Assembly (NCBI RefSeq): GCF_036013915.1
Contig: NZ_CP107899.1
Span: 7,964,001 to 8,028,000, forward strand
DNA from: Streptomyces sp. NBC_00464
GTDB taxonomy: Bacteria > Actinomycetota > Actinomycetes > Streptomycetales > Streptomycetaceae
Direction: 5' to 3'
DNA length: 64,000 nt
Positions 32,135-40,280 of the stretch are shown here, in pieces; position 1 is the stretch's first letter; every line of letters begins with the position of its first letter. The notes beneath the pieces were generated by a model. The model saw nothing but the letters and a program-made list of their open reading frames with translations, was not told where the DNA came from and did no database searches. The translations under genes were made by a program, and so were the position numbers.

Positions 32135-32935
32135 GTGCAAACCGCCAGGGCCGTCCCGGCAGCCTCTGTTCTCAACCTGCGGGATCTGGGCGGCATCGCT
32201 CTGGGAGCCGGCCGGCAGATGCGAGCGGGCGCAGTGCTGCGCTCCGGTCAGCTCAGCGGGCTCGATCCGGTGCAGGACGCGGCGGTGGCCGAGCTCGGGG
32301 TCCGCACGGTCGTCGACCTGCGGACCGCGGACGAGCGGGCATCGGCTCCCGACCGGCTGCCGCCCGGAGCCCGGCTGTTCGTCGCCGACGTGCTCGGGGA
32401 CGATCCGGGCGTGGCACCGGCCCGGCTGCGTTCGCTGCTCGCCGATCCGGTCGAGACGGAGCGGCTACTCGGGGGCGGGAAGGCCGAGGGGATGTTCGCG
32501 GAGACGTACCGGCAGGTGGTGCTGTCGCCGCGCGCGGCGGCCGCCTATCGCGCCTTCCTGGAGACGGCAGCCGACGGTGCCGCGCGACCCGTGCTCTTCC
32601 ACTGCACCACGGGCAAGGACCGTGCGGGCTGGGCCGCGGCCCTGCTGCTGCTCCTGCTCGGCGCCTCGCGGGATGCGGTCAGGGCGGAGTTCCTCGCGGT
32701 GAACCCGGTGATGCGGGTCGCGTTCAGGCCGTCCGTGCAGAGCTACCTCGACGCGGGCGGCGACCCGGAGATCGCGTCCGCGATCATCGAGGTGCGACCC
32801 AAGTACCTGGACACGGCACTGGACGCCATGGACGAACGCTGGGGAGGGCTCGACGGCTATGCGCGCGAAGGGTTGCGTATCCCCGAAGCCGCACTGCGGA
32901 GGCTGCGCGCCGAACTCGTGGTGAGTGCCCAGTGA
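32135..32935 (+). CDS. Tyrosine/serine protein phosphatase (PTP superfamily)
   Basis: A 266-residue protein. The signature P-loop HCTTGKDRAG (CX5R, nucleophilic Cys at about residue 161) and the N-terminal NLRDLGGI are those of the Y_phosphatase3/PtpB-like family, which in some bacteria also act on phosphoinositides. GTG 32135 was chosen because GAGGAA lies 8 bases upstream. It ends before a remarkable 48-base palindrome. Substrate unknown. Confidence 0.9.
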   Translation: MQTARAVPAASVLNLRDLGGIALGAGRQMRAGAVLRSGQLSGLDPVQDAAVAELGVRTVVDLRTADERASAPDRLPPGARLFVADVLGDDPGVAPARLRSLLADPVETERLLGGGKAEGMFAETYRQVVLSPRAAAAYRAFLETAADGAARPVLFHCTTGKDRAGWAAALLLLLLGASRDAVRAEFLAVNPVMRVAFRPSVQSYLDAGGDPEIASAIIEVRPKYLDTALDAMDERWGGLDGYAREGLRIPEAALRRLRAELVVSAQ

Positions 32936-32966
32936 GCCGTTCCAGGGGCTCCGCTCACTGATCAGA

Positions 32967-33014
32967 GCATGGCTTCTGCCGCCGGCGCACGTGCGCCGGC
33001 GGCAGAAGCCATGC
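32967..33014. terminator. Perfect 48-base palindrome, probable two-way terminator
   Basis: Two 24-base arms (32967-32990 and 32991-33014) are exact reverse complements with no spacer. They read from GCATGGCTTCTGCC to the central GCGCACGTGCGC. It lies between the convergent phosphatase and hypothetical genes. Confidence 0.8.
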
Positions 33015-33086
33015 CTGTACGAGGGAGGAAGGGCGGCGCCACGCGTGAAGCGTCTGCTTACCGGCCCTCGGCGGCGACTGCGCGTC

Positions 33087-33593
33087 TCACACGTTCAGCA
33101 GCCGTTCGGTGAGGTCCCGGTAGTGCTGCAGGGTGACTCGCAACTCCTCGGTTCGCGTGCCCGGATCGGTGTCCCGTCCGGCCGTGCCGAGTGTGTGCCG
33201 GTACTCCCTGAGCGCGTCCGTAAGTCCGTCGACCACGCTGTCGAAGGTGCTCTCGGCCTCCTCGACAGCACGGCGGGGGCTCTCGACGAACTCGCTCACC
33301 GCGTGCTGGAGCCGCTCGGAGTGCCGGTCGTGGTCGGCGTCCGGGAAGAGTGAGCGGCTTGCGTCGGGTGCGCTCACCGCGGTGCGGTCCTCCATGCGCG
33401 GCTTTCCGGCCGGCGGTACATCCGACTGCCGCGCTGTACCTGTTGCTCCGGTGCCCGTGGGTCCGGCGTCCACTGCGCGGGTGCTTGTCGAGTCGTGGTC
33501 CGTCGCACGGTCGGACGCGGCGGCTCGGGGCTTCTTCGTCACTTCGGGGGCCTCGGTGGGGATGCGAGGCGTGGATCCGGCGTCGTGTGTCAT
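33087..33593 (-). CDS. Hypothetical protein, helical C-terminus
   Basis: 168 residues. The first about 75 are Thr/Ala/Pro-rich and probably disordered. The rest (DRHSERLQHAVSEFVESPRRAVEEAESTFDSVVDGL ... LRVTLQHYRDLTERLL) is strongly helical and resembles the central part of the preceding gene product (VDAPQQAVAEADALL), so the two may share a domain. Its ATG overlaps the stop of the upstream gene (ATGA). No known function. Confidence 0.7.
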   Translation of the reverse strand: MTHDAGSTPRIPTEAPEVTKKPRAAASDRATDHDSTSTRAVDAGPTGTGATGTARQSDVPPAGKPRMEDRTAVSAPDASRSLFPDADHDRHSERLQHAVSEFVESPRRAVEEAESTFDSVVDGLTDALREYRHTLGTAGRDTDPGTRTEELRVTLQHYRDLTERLLNV

Positions 33594-34165
33594 GCCCTGC
33601 CACTCCCTTCCACGGGGTGCGGGTGCCGGCGAACCGGCTGGTCCGTGCCGTTCGAGACGAGCACGTCGAACAGGCCGCGGGCCTCCAGCATCGCCTCCCG
33701 CATGTCCTCCGTACCGCCGTCGCCGTTTTTGGCGGCGTGCACCCGGTGATAGCCGTTGACGTGTTCGGCGTGGTGAACGGAGAGCGCGGCGCTCTGCTCG
33801 CCGAAGTCCTTGCCGTCGGGGAAGCCCAGTTCACGGGCCAGTTCGGCCAGCAGGGCGTCCGCCTCGGCGACCGCCTGCTGGGGTGCGTCGACGAAGCTGC
33901 CCTCGATCCGGGTCCAGCGATCCGCGTACTGTGCGCGCGCTTCGGACGTCAGTGGACGCTCGTGCAGGGAGCGGTGCCGCTTCAGCCGCTCGTGCAACTC
34001 ACGCTCGGCGGCCTTCGTGTCGCCATGGTGGCGTGCGACGGTCCGGTCGTACTCAGGACCGAAGCGGCGCCGTATTCCGTGCCCGCCCGTCTGTCGTGCG
34101 TAGAGCAGGGCCAGTGCGCAGGCTGCCACGAGGACGACCGCGACGATGATCACTACGGTCGTCAT
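33590..34165 (-). CDS. Conserved membrane-anchored hypothetical protein
   Basis: A 191-residue protein: one N-terminal membrane segment (TTVVIIVAVVLVAACALALLY) and then RRFGPEYDRTVARHHGDTKAAERELHERLKRH, a pattern I recognise from conserved actinobacterial proteins without a name. AGGAG lies 9 bases before the ATG at 34165. It forms a two-gene operon with the helical protein downstream, and the shared Q/R-A-V-AEADALL region suggests the two proteins interact. Confidence 0.75.
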   Translation of the reverse strand: MTTVVIIVAVVLVAACALALLYARQTGGHGIRRRFGPEYDRTVARHHGDTKAAERELHERLKRHRSLHERPLTSEARAQYADRWTRIEGSFVDAPQQAVAEADALLAELARELGFPDGKDFGEQSAALSVHHAEHVNGYHRVHAAKNGDGGTEDMREAMLEARGLFDVLVSNGTDQPVRRHPHPVEGSGRA

Positions 34166-34326
34166 GGTCACCACTCCTGCCGGTTCTCGGTCCGCATGTC
34201 GCTGTGTTCCACTCTCACCATCCCTTTCGGATCGTGCCCGGAGCCGTATCGGCCGGGTGTGCTCCTCGTGTACCCCGCCGCTCGCGTTCAAGGCCCGGAG
34301 CCTGCTCCCGTTGCTGTACGGCCCCT

Positions 34327-34332
34327 GGGTAG
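34327..34332 (+). promoter_or_regulatory. GGGTAG, possible SigB-type -10 for the DUF1992 gene
   Basis: GGGTAG resembles the GGGTAY -10 of Streptomyces stress sigma factors and lies 45 bases before the GTG start. A matching -35 is not obvious. Confidence 0.3.
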
Positions 34333-34376
34333 GGTGAAGGAGCTGCATCACACGCATCTCCGAGAGGGGCATCACG

Positions 34377-34781
34377 GTGACCGAGCGCAAACCCGCGGGC
34401 GTCAGCTTCGAGTCCTGGGTCGACAAACAGATTCGCGAATCCGAGCAGCGCGGTGACTTCGCCCAGCTGCCGGGGTTCGGGAAGCCGCTCGAAGGAATCG
34501 ACCGCCCGTACGACGAGGCGTGGTGGATCAAGGCGAAGATGCAGCGGGAGGGCATGTCCGTGCTCCCGCCTTCGCTGGCCCTGCGCAAGGAGGCGGAGGA
34601 CACCCTCGCGGCCGTGCCCGGGACGCGGACCGAGGCCGAGGTCCGACGGATGCTGACCGAGATGAACGAGAAGATCGCCGAGGCCGTCAGGCGTCCGCCG
34701 CCGGGGCCGCTCCTGAAGCTGAAGCCGTTCGACGTCGAGGCCCTGGTCGAGGAGTGGCGTACCGCCCGGCGCTCCCCCTGA
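34377..34781 (+). CDS. DUF1992 (DnaJ subfamily C member 28-like) protein
   Basis: A 134-residue protein with the DUF1992 core SFESWVDKQIRESEQRGDFAQLPGFGKPL, then DEAWWIKAKMQREGMSVLPPSLALR. No J domain is present. GAGAGGGG precedes the GTG start. In bacteria it is a small soluble protein of unknown role. It sits in a cluster of probable stress genes. Confidence 0.88.
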   Translation: MTERKPAGVSFESWVDKQIRESEQRGDFAQLPGFGKPLEGIDRPYDEAWWIKAKMQREGMSVLPPSLALRKEAEDTLAAVPGTRTEAEVRRMLTEMNEKIAEAVRRPPPGPLLKLKPFDVEALVEEWRTARRSP

Positions 34782-34812
34782 GGCTGGCGGCGGCTCCGTG
34801 CCCATCCCGGAT

Positions 34813-34847
34813 ACGTAATACTCGCTGTATGAGATCAGGTATTACGT
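34813..34847 (+). promoter_or_regulatory. 9-bp inverted repeat ACGTAATAC ... GTATTACGT over a leaderless promoter
   Basis: Perfect arms at 34813-34821 and 34839-34847 flank the ATG at 34829. The left arm contains TAATAC (34816-34821), a -10 positioned for transcription to start at the ATG. A repressor bound here would block both the promoter and the start codon. Confidence 0.55.
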
Positions 34848-35320
34848 CGCGTGGTCGCCGGGCCTTGGGTGAAGAGGTGGGGATCAGGCGGGCCGACGCC
34901 CGGGACGCGAAGCGTCTGACCCGGCTGGTCCGGACCTCCCGCGCCTACGAAGGACCGTACGCTCCCATGGTCGCCGGATTCCGGGTGGGGCACGACTACA
35001 TCGAGACGCACAGGGTCTTCGCGGCCGTCGGCGAAACCACCGGACGACTGCTCGGCTTCTACGCCCTGATCCTCGACCCGCCCGAACTCGATCTCATGTT
35101 CGTCGCCGACGATGCGCAGGGCGCAGGCATCGGACGTCTGCTCGTCGGGCACCTGAAGGACGAAGCGCACGAGACCGGACTCACTGAGGTGCGCATCGTG
35201 TCGCATCCACCGGCCGAGGGTTTCTACGGGAGCGTGGGAGCCCGGCGGACCGGCACCGTGAGGGCCACGCCGCCGGCGGTGATGTGGGACCGTCCCGAAC
35301 TGGTGCTGCCGGTCGTCTGA
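34829..35320 (+). CDS. GNAT family N-acetyltransferase
   Basis: A 163-residue single GNAT domain: IRRADARDAKRLTRLV at the N-terminus, LDLMFVADDAQGAGIGRLLVGHLK (acetyl-CoA loop, QGAGIG) and GFYGSVGARRTGTV at the end. ATG 34829 is supported by a -10 hexamer 8 bases upstream (leaderless); GTG 34877 is the alternative start. Substrate unknown. Confidence 0.85.
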   Translation: MRSGITSRGRRALGEEVGIRRADARDAKRLTRLVRTSRAYEGPYAPMVAGFRVGHDYIETHRVFAAVGETTGRLLGFYALILDPPELDLMFVADDAQGAGIGRLLVGHLKDEAHETGLTEVRIVSHPPAEGFYGSVGARRTGTVRATPPAVMWDRPELVLPVV

Positions 35321-35457
35321 GAGCGGGAGGCCGAGCCTGAGCCTCCGCGACAGCGGCCGGTGGTCCGCTCACTGGACGGGCCCCGGACCGGCCGGAGGTC
35401 TACCGTGTGGGAACGGGGCACGTACAGGCGCTGCGCGTACCGGACGGAGGCCCAACG

Positions 35458-35970
35458 GTGAACCCACCCGAGGACGAGCAGGGCACGGGCCGCGGATGGG
35501 GGCGGCGGGAGACGCCGGAGGAGCGGGCCGACCGCCGGTGGACCGACCTGCTCCAGGAGCTGCGCGTAGCCCAGACCGGGGTGCAGATCCTCTTCGGCTT
35601 TCTGCTCGCCGTCGTCTTCCAGCCGCGCTTCGCGGATCTCTCCGACACCGACCGCACGATCTATGTGGTCACCGTGATGTTCGGCTCCGCCACAGCCGGT
35701 GCGCTCATCGGACCGGTGTCGTACCACCGGCTCCTCACCGGGCGGCGGATGAAGCCCCAGACGGTCACCTGGGCCTCACGTCTGACTGTGATCGGGCTGA
35801 TCCTGCTGTTCTGCACGATGTGTTCGGCGCTCCTGCTGATCCTGCGCGTGGCCCTGCACAACGCGCTCGCCCTGTGGCTGGTCGGCGGGATGGCGCTGTG
35901 GTTCCTGATCTGCTGGTTCGTCTTCCCGGCCTGGGCGCTGGCCCGGTCCCACGGCCGCGGGGAGAGCTGA
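35458..35970 (+). CDS. DUF6328 family membrane protein
   Basis: A 170-residue protein with a charged N-terminus containing LLQELRVAQTGVQILFGFLLAVVFQPRF, the DUF6328 signature, and four hydrophobic segments (about 45-62, 75-95, 110-130 and 140-158). CGGAGG lies 8 bases before the GTG start; an in-frame GTG at 35407 is less likely. Function unknown. Confidence 0.82.
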   Translation: MNPPEDEQGTGRGWGRRETPEERADRRWTDLLQELRVAQTGVQILFGFLLAVVFQPRFADLSDTDRTIYVVTVMFGSATAGALIGPVSYHRLLTGRRMKPQTVTWASRLTVIGLILLFCTMCSALLLILRVALHNALALWLVGGMALWFLICWFVFPAWALARSHGRGES

Positions 35971-35983
35971 CGGTGCCCCGCGG

Positions 35984-36811
35984 TCAGGGCGCGCCGGTGG
36001 CCCCGGCCCTGTGGGTGTCCGTGAGCGTGAAGAGCCCGCCGTCCGGATCGATCAGCGTGGCCTCGCGTCCCTCGGGCCGGGACAGCTCCTCGACCAGAGA
36101 ACCGCCGTGCTCATGTGCCGAAGCGATGGCGGCGCTGACGTCGTCCACCGGGAAGTTGACCTGCCAGTGCGGACGGACCAGCGGCTCGGGGGCCGCCTCG
36201 ACCGCCCCCGAGCTGATCCGGGCCAGCTGACGTCCACCGCACTGCACGATCACCTCGTCCTTGGCATACGCCACCTCGCAGGAGCCGGGCCGGCCGCTGG
36301 CCCAGTCCAGGACCTCGCCGTAGAAGATCGCGGCGTCGAAGGCGTTCCGCGTGCGCAGCCGCAGCCAGGCGTGCGCATGGCCGTCAGGGGCGGGCGGCGA
36401 GGTCGCGGGTGCGGTCCGCTCCCAGATGCCGAACCCCGCGCCGTCGCGGTCGGCGGCCAGTGCGCCGCGCCCCTTGCCCAGCGCCAGTGGGCCCACGGCT
36501 ACCGTGCCGCTGCGCTCGCGGATCCGGGCAGCGGTCACATCGGCGTCCTGGACGGCGAAGTACGGCGTCCACGCCACCGCGACGCTGAAGGTGGTCGCCA
36601 CAGCACCGATCCCGGCGACAGGCACGTCGCCGCGACGGGCCACCGAGAACTCCTGGCCGAGCTTGCCCGGCCGGAACGTCCAGCCCATCACCGGGCCGTA
36701 GAACTCCTGGGCGGACTCCAGGTCCCGGGTCATCAGGTTGACCCAGCAGGGCGCCGCCGGTCCGGTCAGCGGTGCGGGCGCGGATGCCGTGCCAGGGGTG
36801 CTTCCCGTCAT
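35984..36811 (-). CDS. VOC family protein (tandem glyoxalase/dioxygenase domains)
   Basis: A 275-residue protein with two vicinal-oxygen-chelate modules. The first starts at PCWVNLMTRDLESAQEFYGPVMGW and the second at HAWLRLRTRNAFDAAIFYGEVLDW, each ending in a typical strand (FGIWER; LIDPDGGLFTLTD). Such tandem proteins include hydroxylases and bleomycin-type resistance proteins. Metal ligands are not clear enough to predict activity. It is convergent with DUF6328. Confidence 0.87.
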   Translation of the reverse strand: MTGSTPGTASAPAPLTGPAAPCWVNLMTRDLESAQEFYGPVMGWTFRPGKLGQEFSVARRGDVPVAGIGAVATTFSVAVAWTPYFAVQDADVTAARIRERSGTVAVGPLALGKGRGALAADRDGAGFGIWERTAPATSPPAPDGHAHAWLRLRTRNAFDAAIFYGEVLDWASGRPGSCEVAYAKDEVIVQCGGRQLARISSGAVEAAPEPLVRPHWQVNFPVDDVSAAIASAHEHGGSLVEELSRPEGREATLIDPDGGLFTLTDTHRAGATGAP

Positions 36812-37004
36812 GGTCCTACTGCCTTCATGGGGAGTGCGGCAGGTGTGTGCCGGTGGCCTTCGGGCCTTCACCAGCCTCACCGCGGGCGGGCGCTCCCGCA
36901 ACACGCGGTCCTGCCGCCGGTGCGGCAGCCACGTTGCCGCCGGTGCGGCAACCGCAGATCCGGGACGGCGCCGGAAGCCGTCCCGGAACCGCCGGGGAGG
37001 CCGC

Positions 37005-37337
37005 TCAGTCGCGCTGCTCGTCGTTGTCCCGGTGGATGGTCTCGCTCCCGTGGTCGCCGAGCTCGTAGGGCGACAACCCCCGGCCGTCGGCGGGGAAGGC
37101 GTCGTCCCCGTGGACGTCGCGCTCCTCGACGTGGGTGCGGTGGTCCGGTGCCACGGGCTGCTCATCGGGCCGGGGCGGCGGCAGCTCCTGGGCGCGCCGC
37201 CGCCTGCCCAGCCAGACGGCGCCGATCAGCACAGCCACCAGGATCACGCCGACAACGCCCAGCACCGCCCCCGTCGCGCCCCGTCCGTCGGCGAGGGTGA
37301 GGGCCAGGGAATTCAGGGCTCCATCCGATACGTCCAT
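37005..37337 (-). CDS. DUF6479 family small membrane protein
   Basis: 110 residues with one membrane segment (ATGAVLGVVGVILVAVLIGAVWLG) followed by RRRRAQELPPPRPDEQP and an acidic tail ending HGSETIHRDNDEQRD, matching DUF6479. The start at MDVSDGALNSLAL is the usual one; an ATG 18 codons upstream (37391) is possible. Function unknown. Confidence 0.7.
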   Translation of the reverse strand: MDVSDGALNSLALTLADGRGATGAVLGVVGVILVAVLIGAVWLGRRRRAQELPPPRPDEQPVAPDHRTHVEERDVHGDDAFPADGRGLSPYELGDHGSETIHRDNDEQRD

Positions 37338-37536
37338 GCTTGCCGGATACCCCAGGGCGGGGCTGTCACTCGACTCTGACGTCGAATTCATGTTTTAAGT
37401 GGATATCACCACTGAAAGTGTTTGGAATGGTGCGAGGCCATTCATCTCGGATACCCGCGGAGGATCCGGGTCGCCCGTGTCGCAGGCCCCTTCCCGAGGG
37501 GTGAGCCTGGAGGTAACCCCTTGGGAAGGAACCGCG

Positions 37537-37929
37537 GTGAACAGCACACAGGACAAGCAGCAGTCCGAGGAAAGCCGCGACGGCCGTGAGGTTTCGGTCG
37601 TCGTCAGCGGGTGCGAGAAGGGCGACGCACGCACGGTCTTCGACGTGCTGCGGGCCGCCTTCGCCACCGACCGCGCCTCCGTCGACGTACCGCAGGACGT
37701 CACCGGCAAGCGGCCCACGGCGTGGGTCGTGACCGTCGATGTCACCGAAGCCCGAGTGGTGTCCGGGCCGGTACGGCTCGGTGCACCCGTCACCGCCGAC
37801 GTGCAGGGTGGCTACTGGGCGGTCGACCGGCTCCGGCAGAGCCTGGCAGGAGCCTTCGCCGTGCAGGTCGTCGGCACCGTCTCCGGTGACCAGGAGGAGG
37901 AGGTCCGGCTGCGGCTGGAGAACAAGTAG
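37537..37929 (+). CDS. Hypothetical actinobacterial protein
   Basis: A 130-residue soluble protein. VSVVVSGCEKGDARTVFDVLRAAFATDR and AWVVTVDVTEARV suggest alternating strands and helices; the C-terminus (AVQVVGTVSGDQEEEVRLRLENK) is acidic. AAGGA lies 7 bases before the GTG start, which is preferred to an upstream ATG at 37399. No family recognised. Confidence 0.7.
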   Translation: MNSTQDKQQSEESRDGREVSVVVSGCEKGDARTVFDVLRAAFATDRASVDVPQDVTGKRPTAWVVTVDVTEARVVSGPVRLGAPVTADVQGGYWAVDRLRQSLAGAFAVQVVGTVSGDQEEEVRLRLENK

Positions 37930-38130
37930 GTATGCACCGTGAGCGGCGGGCGGCTCCCGGACACATATGTGCCGGTCACCAGGGGTGTGCGGTCGGATGT
38001 GTTGCGCGACTGGCTCTGCGGCCTCACCCTAAGGAGTGACCCAGAAGTGACATCTGCTCACTCTTCGTATTCGGGGGTCGTTGGTTCAACGGGGCGAAGC
38101 ATGTGGGCCTCGATGTGAGGAGCCTCGACG

Positions 38131-38637
38131 ATGACCGTTCCACTCGACCGGCACTATCTGGTCGAACTCCAGGTATCGGCAGAGCGTGTGTCCCAGCTGC
38201 GACGGATCGTCGCTGCACACCTCCGCCACTGGAGTCTCGAACTCCACATCCGGCCCGTGTGCCGTGCTGTGGAAGAGCTGCTGACCAACGTCCAGCGGCA
38301 CGTCGGTGACGACAACACCTGTGTCCTCGAACTCCGCTGGTCCGGACGGCACCTCACGGTCTCCGTCGCCGACAACGGTTCCGACATGCCGCGGCTGCTC
38401 CAGGAGGGCGGCGGCCTCAGCCGGGTCATGGCCCTCAGTGACAGCTGGGGCACCTGCCGGACCGCCGAGGGCAAGGTCGTCTGGTTCACCCGCTATGCGC
38501 AGGAGCCGCAGCACATCGAGCTGGTGCCGCTGCCGCCGCTGCCCGGGGTCCGCGAGTTCCGCCGGCCGCCCGCCGCTGTGGTCGAGGACTTCCCCACGGC
38601 TGCCCCGGTCCGGACCGACGCCCCCGCCCTCGTCTGA
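38131..38637 (+). CDS. RsbW-like ATP-binding protein (HATPase_c_2 anti-sigma type)
   Basis: A 168-residue GHKL ATPase. The N box is CRAVEELLTNVQRHVG and the G1 box is VSVADNGSDMP, followed by GGGLSRVMALSDSWG. Such proteins are serine kinases of anti-anti-sigma factors or bind sigma factors directly. The length and Pro-rich tail are typical of the many Streptomyces paralogues. GAGGAG lies upstream of the ATG. It sits beside several stress-type genes, but no cognate antagonist or sigma gene is adjacent. Confidence 0.88.
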   Translation: MTVPLDRHYLVELQVSAERVSQLRRIVAAHLRHWSLELHIRPVCRAVEELLTNVQRHVGDDNTCVLELRWSGRHLTVSVADNGSDMPRLLQEGGGLSRVMALSDSWGTCRTAEGKVVWFTRYAQEPQHIELVPLPPLPGVREFRRPPAAVVEDFPTAAPVRTDAPALV

Positions 38638-38833
38638 GGCGCGCGGCACGGAGCAGCCCCGCACACCCCGTCCCCACGTACCCGTCCCACCCCCAATGCC
38701 CCTTCCGGCGCGGATCGCATGCCTCACGCATGCATGGTCCGCGCCGGTCGGGTATGCGGATGGCGGCAGCCCGCGTTGCGCAGCCGCGTGCGGCGCGGCA
38801 CGGTCGAAGTACCGATGCAAGGAGGCCACAGTC

Positions 38834-40246
38834 ATGCCCATCGCGACGGTCAACCCAGCGAACGGCGAGACGCTCAGGACGTTCGACACGCTGGGGGCGG
38901 ACGAGATCGAGCGGCGGCTCGCCGCCGCCGACGCCGCCTTCCGGGAGTACCGCACCACCGGATTCGGCGAACGGTCCCGGCTGCTGAACCGGGCCGCCGA
39001 CCTCCTGGACGAGGACCAGCAGGACATCGCGCGCACCATGACCCTGGAGATGGGCAAACCCCTCAAGGCGTCCCGGGCCGAGGCCGCGAAGTGCGCCAAG
39101 GCGATGCGCTGGTACGCGGCCCATGCCGAGGAACTCCTCGCCGACGAGCACCCCTCGCCCGCCGACGTCGAGGACTCCGGTGCGTCCCGCGCCTACGTCC
39201 ACTACCGGCCGCTGGGCACCGTACTTGCCGTGATGCCGTGGAACTTCCCTCTCTGGCAGGTCGTACGGTTCGCGGCCCCCGCGCTCATGGCCGGCAACAC
39301 CGGGCTGCTCAAGCACGCGTCGAACGTGCCGCAGACCGCGCTTTACCTGGGCGACCTGTTCCACCGGGCCGGATTCCCGGCCGGCTGCTTCCAGACGCTC
39401 CTGGTGGGCTCCGGAGCCGTCGAGGCGATTCTGCGCGACCGCCGGGTGGCCGCGGCCACCCTGACCGGCAGCGAACCGGCCGGCCGCGCCGTCGCGGCCG
39501 TCGCGGGCGACGAGGTCAAGCACACCGTCCTGGAACTCGGCGGCAGCGATCCCTTCCTCGTGCTGCCCTCGGCGGACGTCGCCAAGGCGGCTCGTACCGC
39601 CGTCACCGCCCGGGTCCAGAACAACGGGCAGTCCTGCATCGCCGCCAAACGGTTCATCGTGCACACGGAGGTGTACGAGGAGTTCGCCGAACGCTTCACC
39701 GTGGGCATGCGCGACCTGACCGTCGGCGACCCGCTGGAGGAGTCCACCGACATCGGCCCGCTCGCCAGCGAACAGGGGCGCACCGATCTGGAGGAGCTCG
39801 TCGAGGACGCCGTACGCCACGGCGCGAGCGCCCTGTGCGGCGGCGGCCGGCCCGAAGGCCTGACCGGCGGACTGGAGCGGGGCTGGTTCTACGCCCCCAC
39901 CGTCCTCTCCGGGATCACTCCCGCCATGCGCATCCACCAGGAGGAGACCTTCGGCCCGGTCGCCACCCTCTACCGGGCCGACAGCCTCGACGAGGCTCTG
40001 ACGCTGGCCAACGACACGCCCTTCGGACTGAGTTCCAACGTCTGGACCCGTGACGCCGAGGAGAGCCGCCGCTGCATCCGCGACCTGGAGGCGGGCGGTG
40101 TGTTCTTCAACGGCATGACGGCCTCGCATCCCGCACTGCCGTTCGGCGGGGTGAAGCGCTCCGGATTCGGACGTGAACTGGCCGGTCACGGTATCCGCGA
40201 GTTCTGCAACGCCACCACCGTCTGGTACGGCCCCGAGCCCCGGTAG
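38834..40246 (+). CDS. gabD: NADP-dependent succinic semialdehyde dehydrogenase (aldehyde dehydrogenase family)
   Basis: 470 residues. ALDH features are [14 protein letters not shown], the cofactor loop GSEPAGRAV, the general base Glu in LELGGSDPF and the catalytic Cys in [12 protein letters not shown]. The N-terminus [15 protein letters not shown] is that of SSADH, which makes succinate from succinic semialdehyde in the GABA shunt. It is followed 34 bases later by phosphoketolase, suggesting one transcript. Confidence 0.9.
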   Translation: MPIATVNPANGETLRTFDTLGADEIERRLAAADAAFREYRTTGFGERSRLLNRAADLLDEDQQDIARTMTLEMGKPLKASRAEAAKCAKAMRWYAAHAEELLADEHPSPADVEDSGASRAYVHYRPLGTVLAVMPWNFPLWQVVRFAAPALMAGNTGLLKHASNVPQTALYLGDLFHRAGFPAGCFQTLLVGSGAVEAILRDRRVAAATLTGSEPAGRAVAAVAGDEVKHTVLELGGSDPFLVLPSADVAKAARTAVTARVQNNGQSCIAAKRFIVHTEVYEEFAERFTVGMRDLTVGDPLEESTDIGPLASEQGRTDLEELVEDAVRHGASALCGGGRPEGLTGGLERGWFYAPTVLSGITPAMRIHQEETFGPVATLYRADSLDEALTLANDTPFGLSSNVWTRDAEESRRCIRDLEAGGVFFNGMTASHPALPFGGVKRSGFGRELAGHGIREFCNATTVWYGPEPR

Positions 40247-40280
40247 CCGGCCCAGCGCACACGCCCGCAGAGAGGTGACC

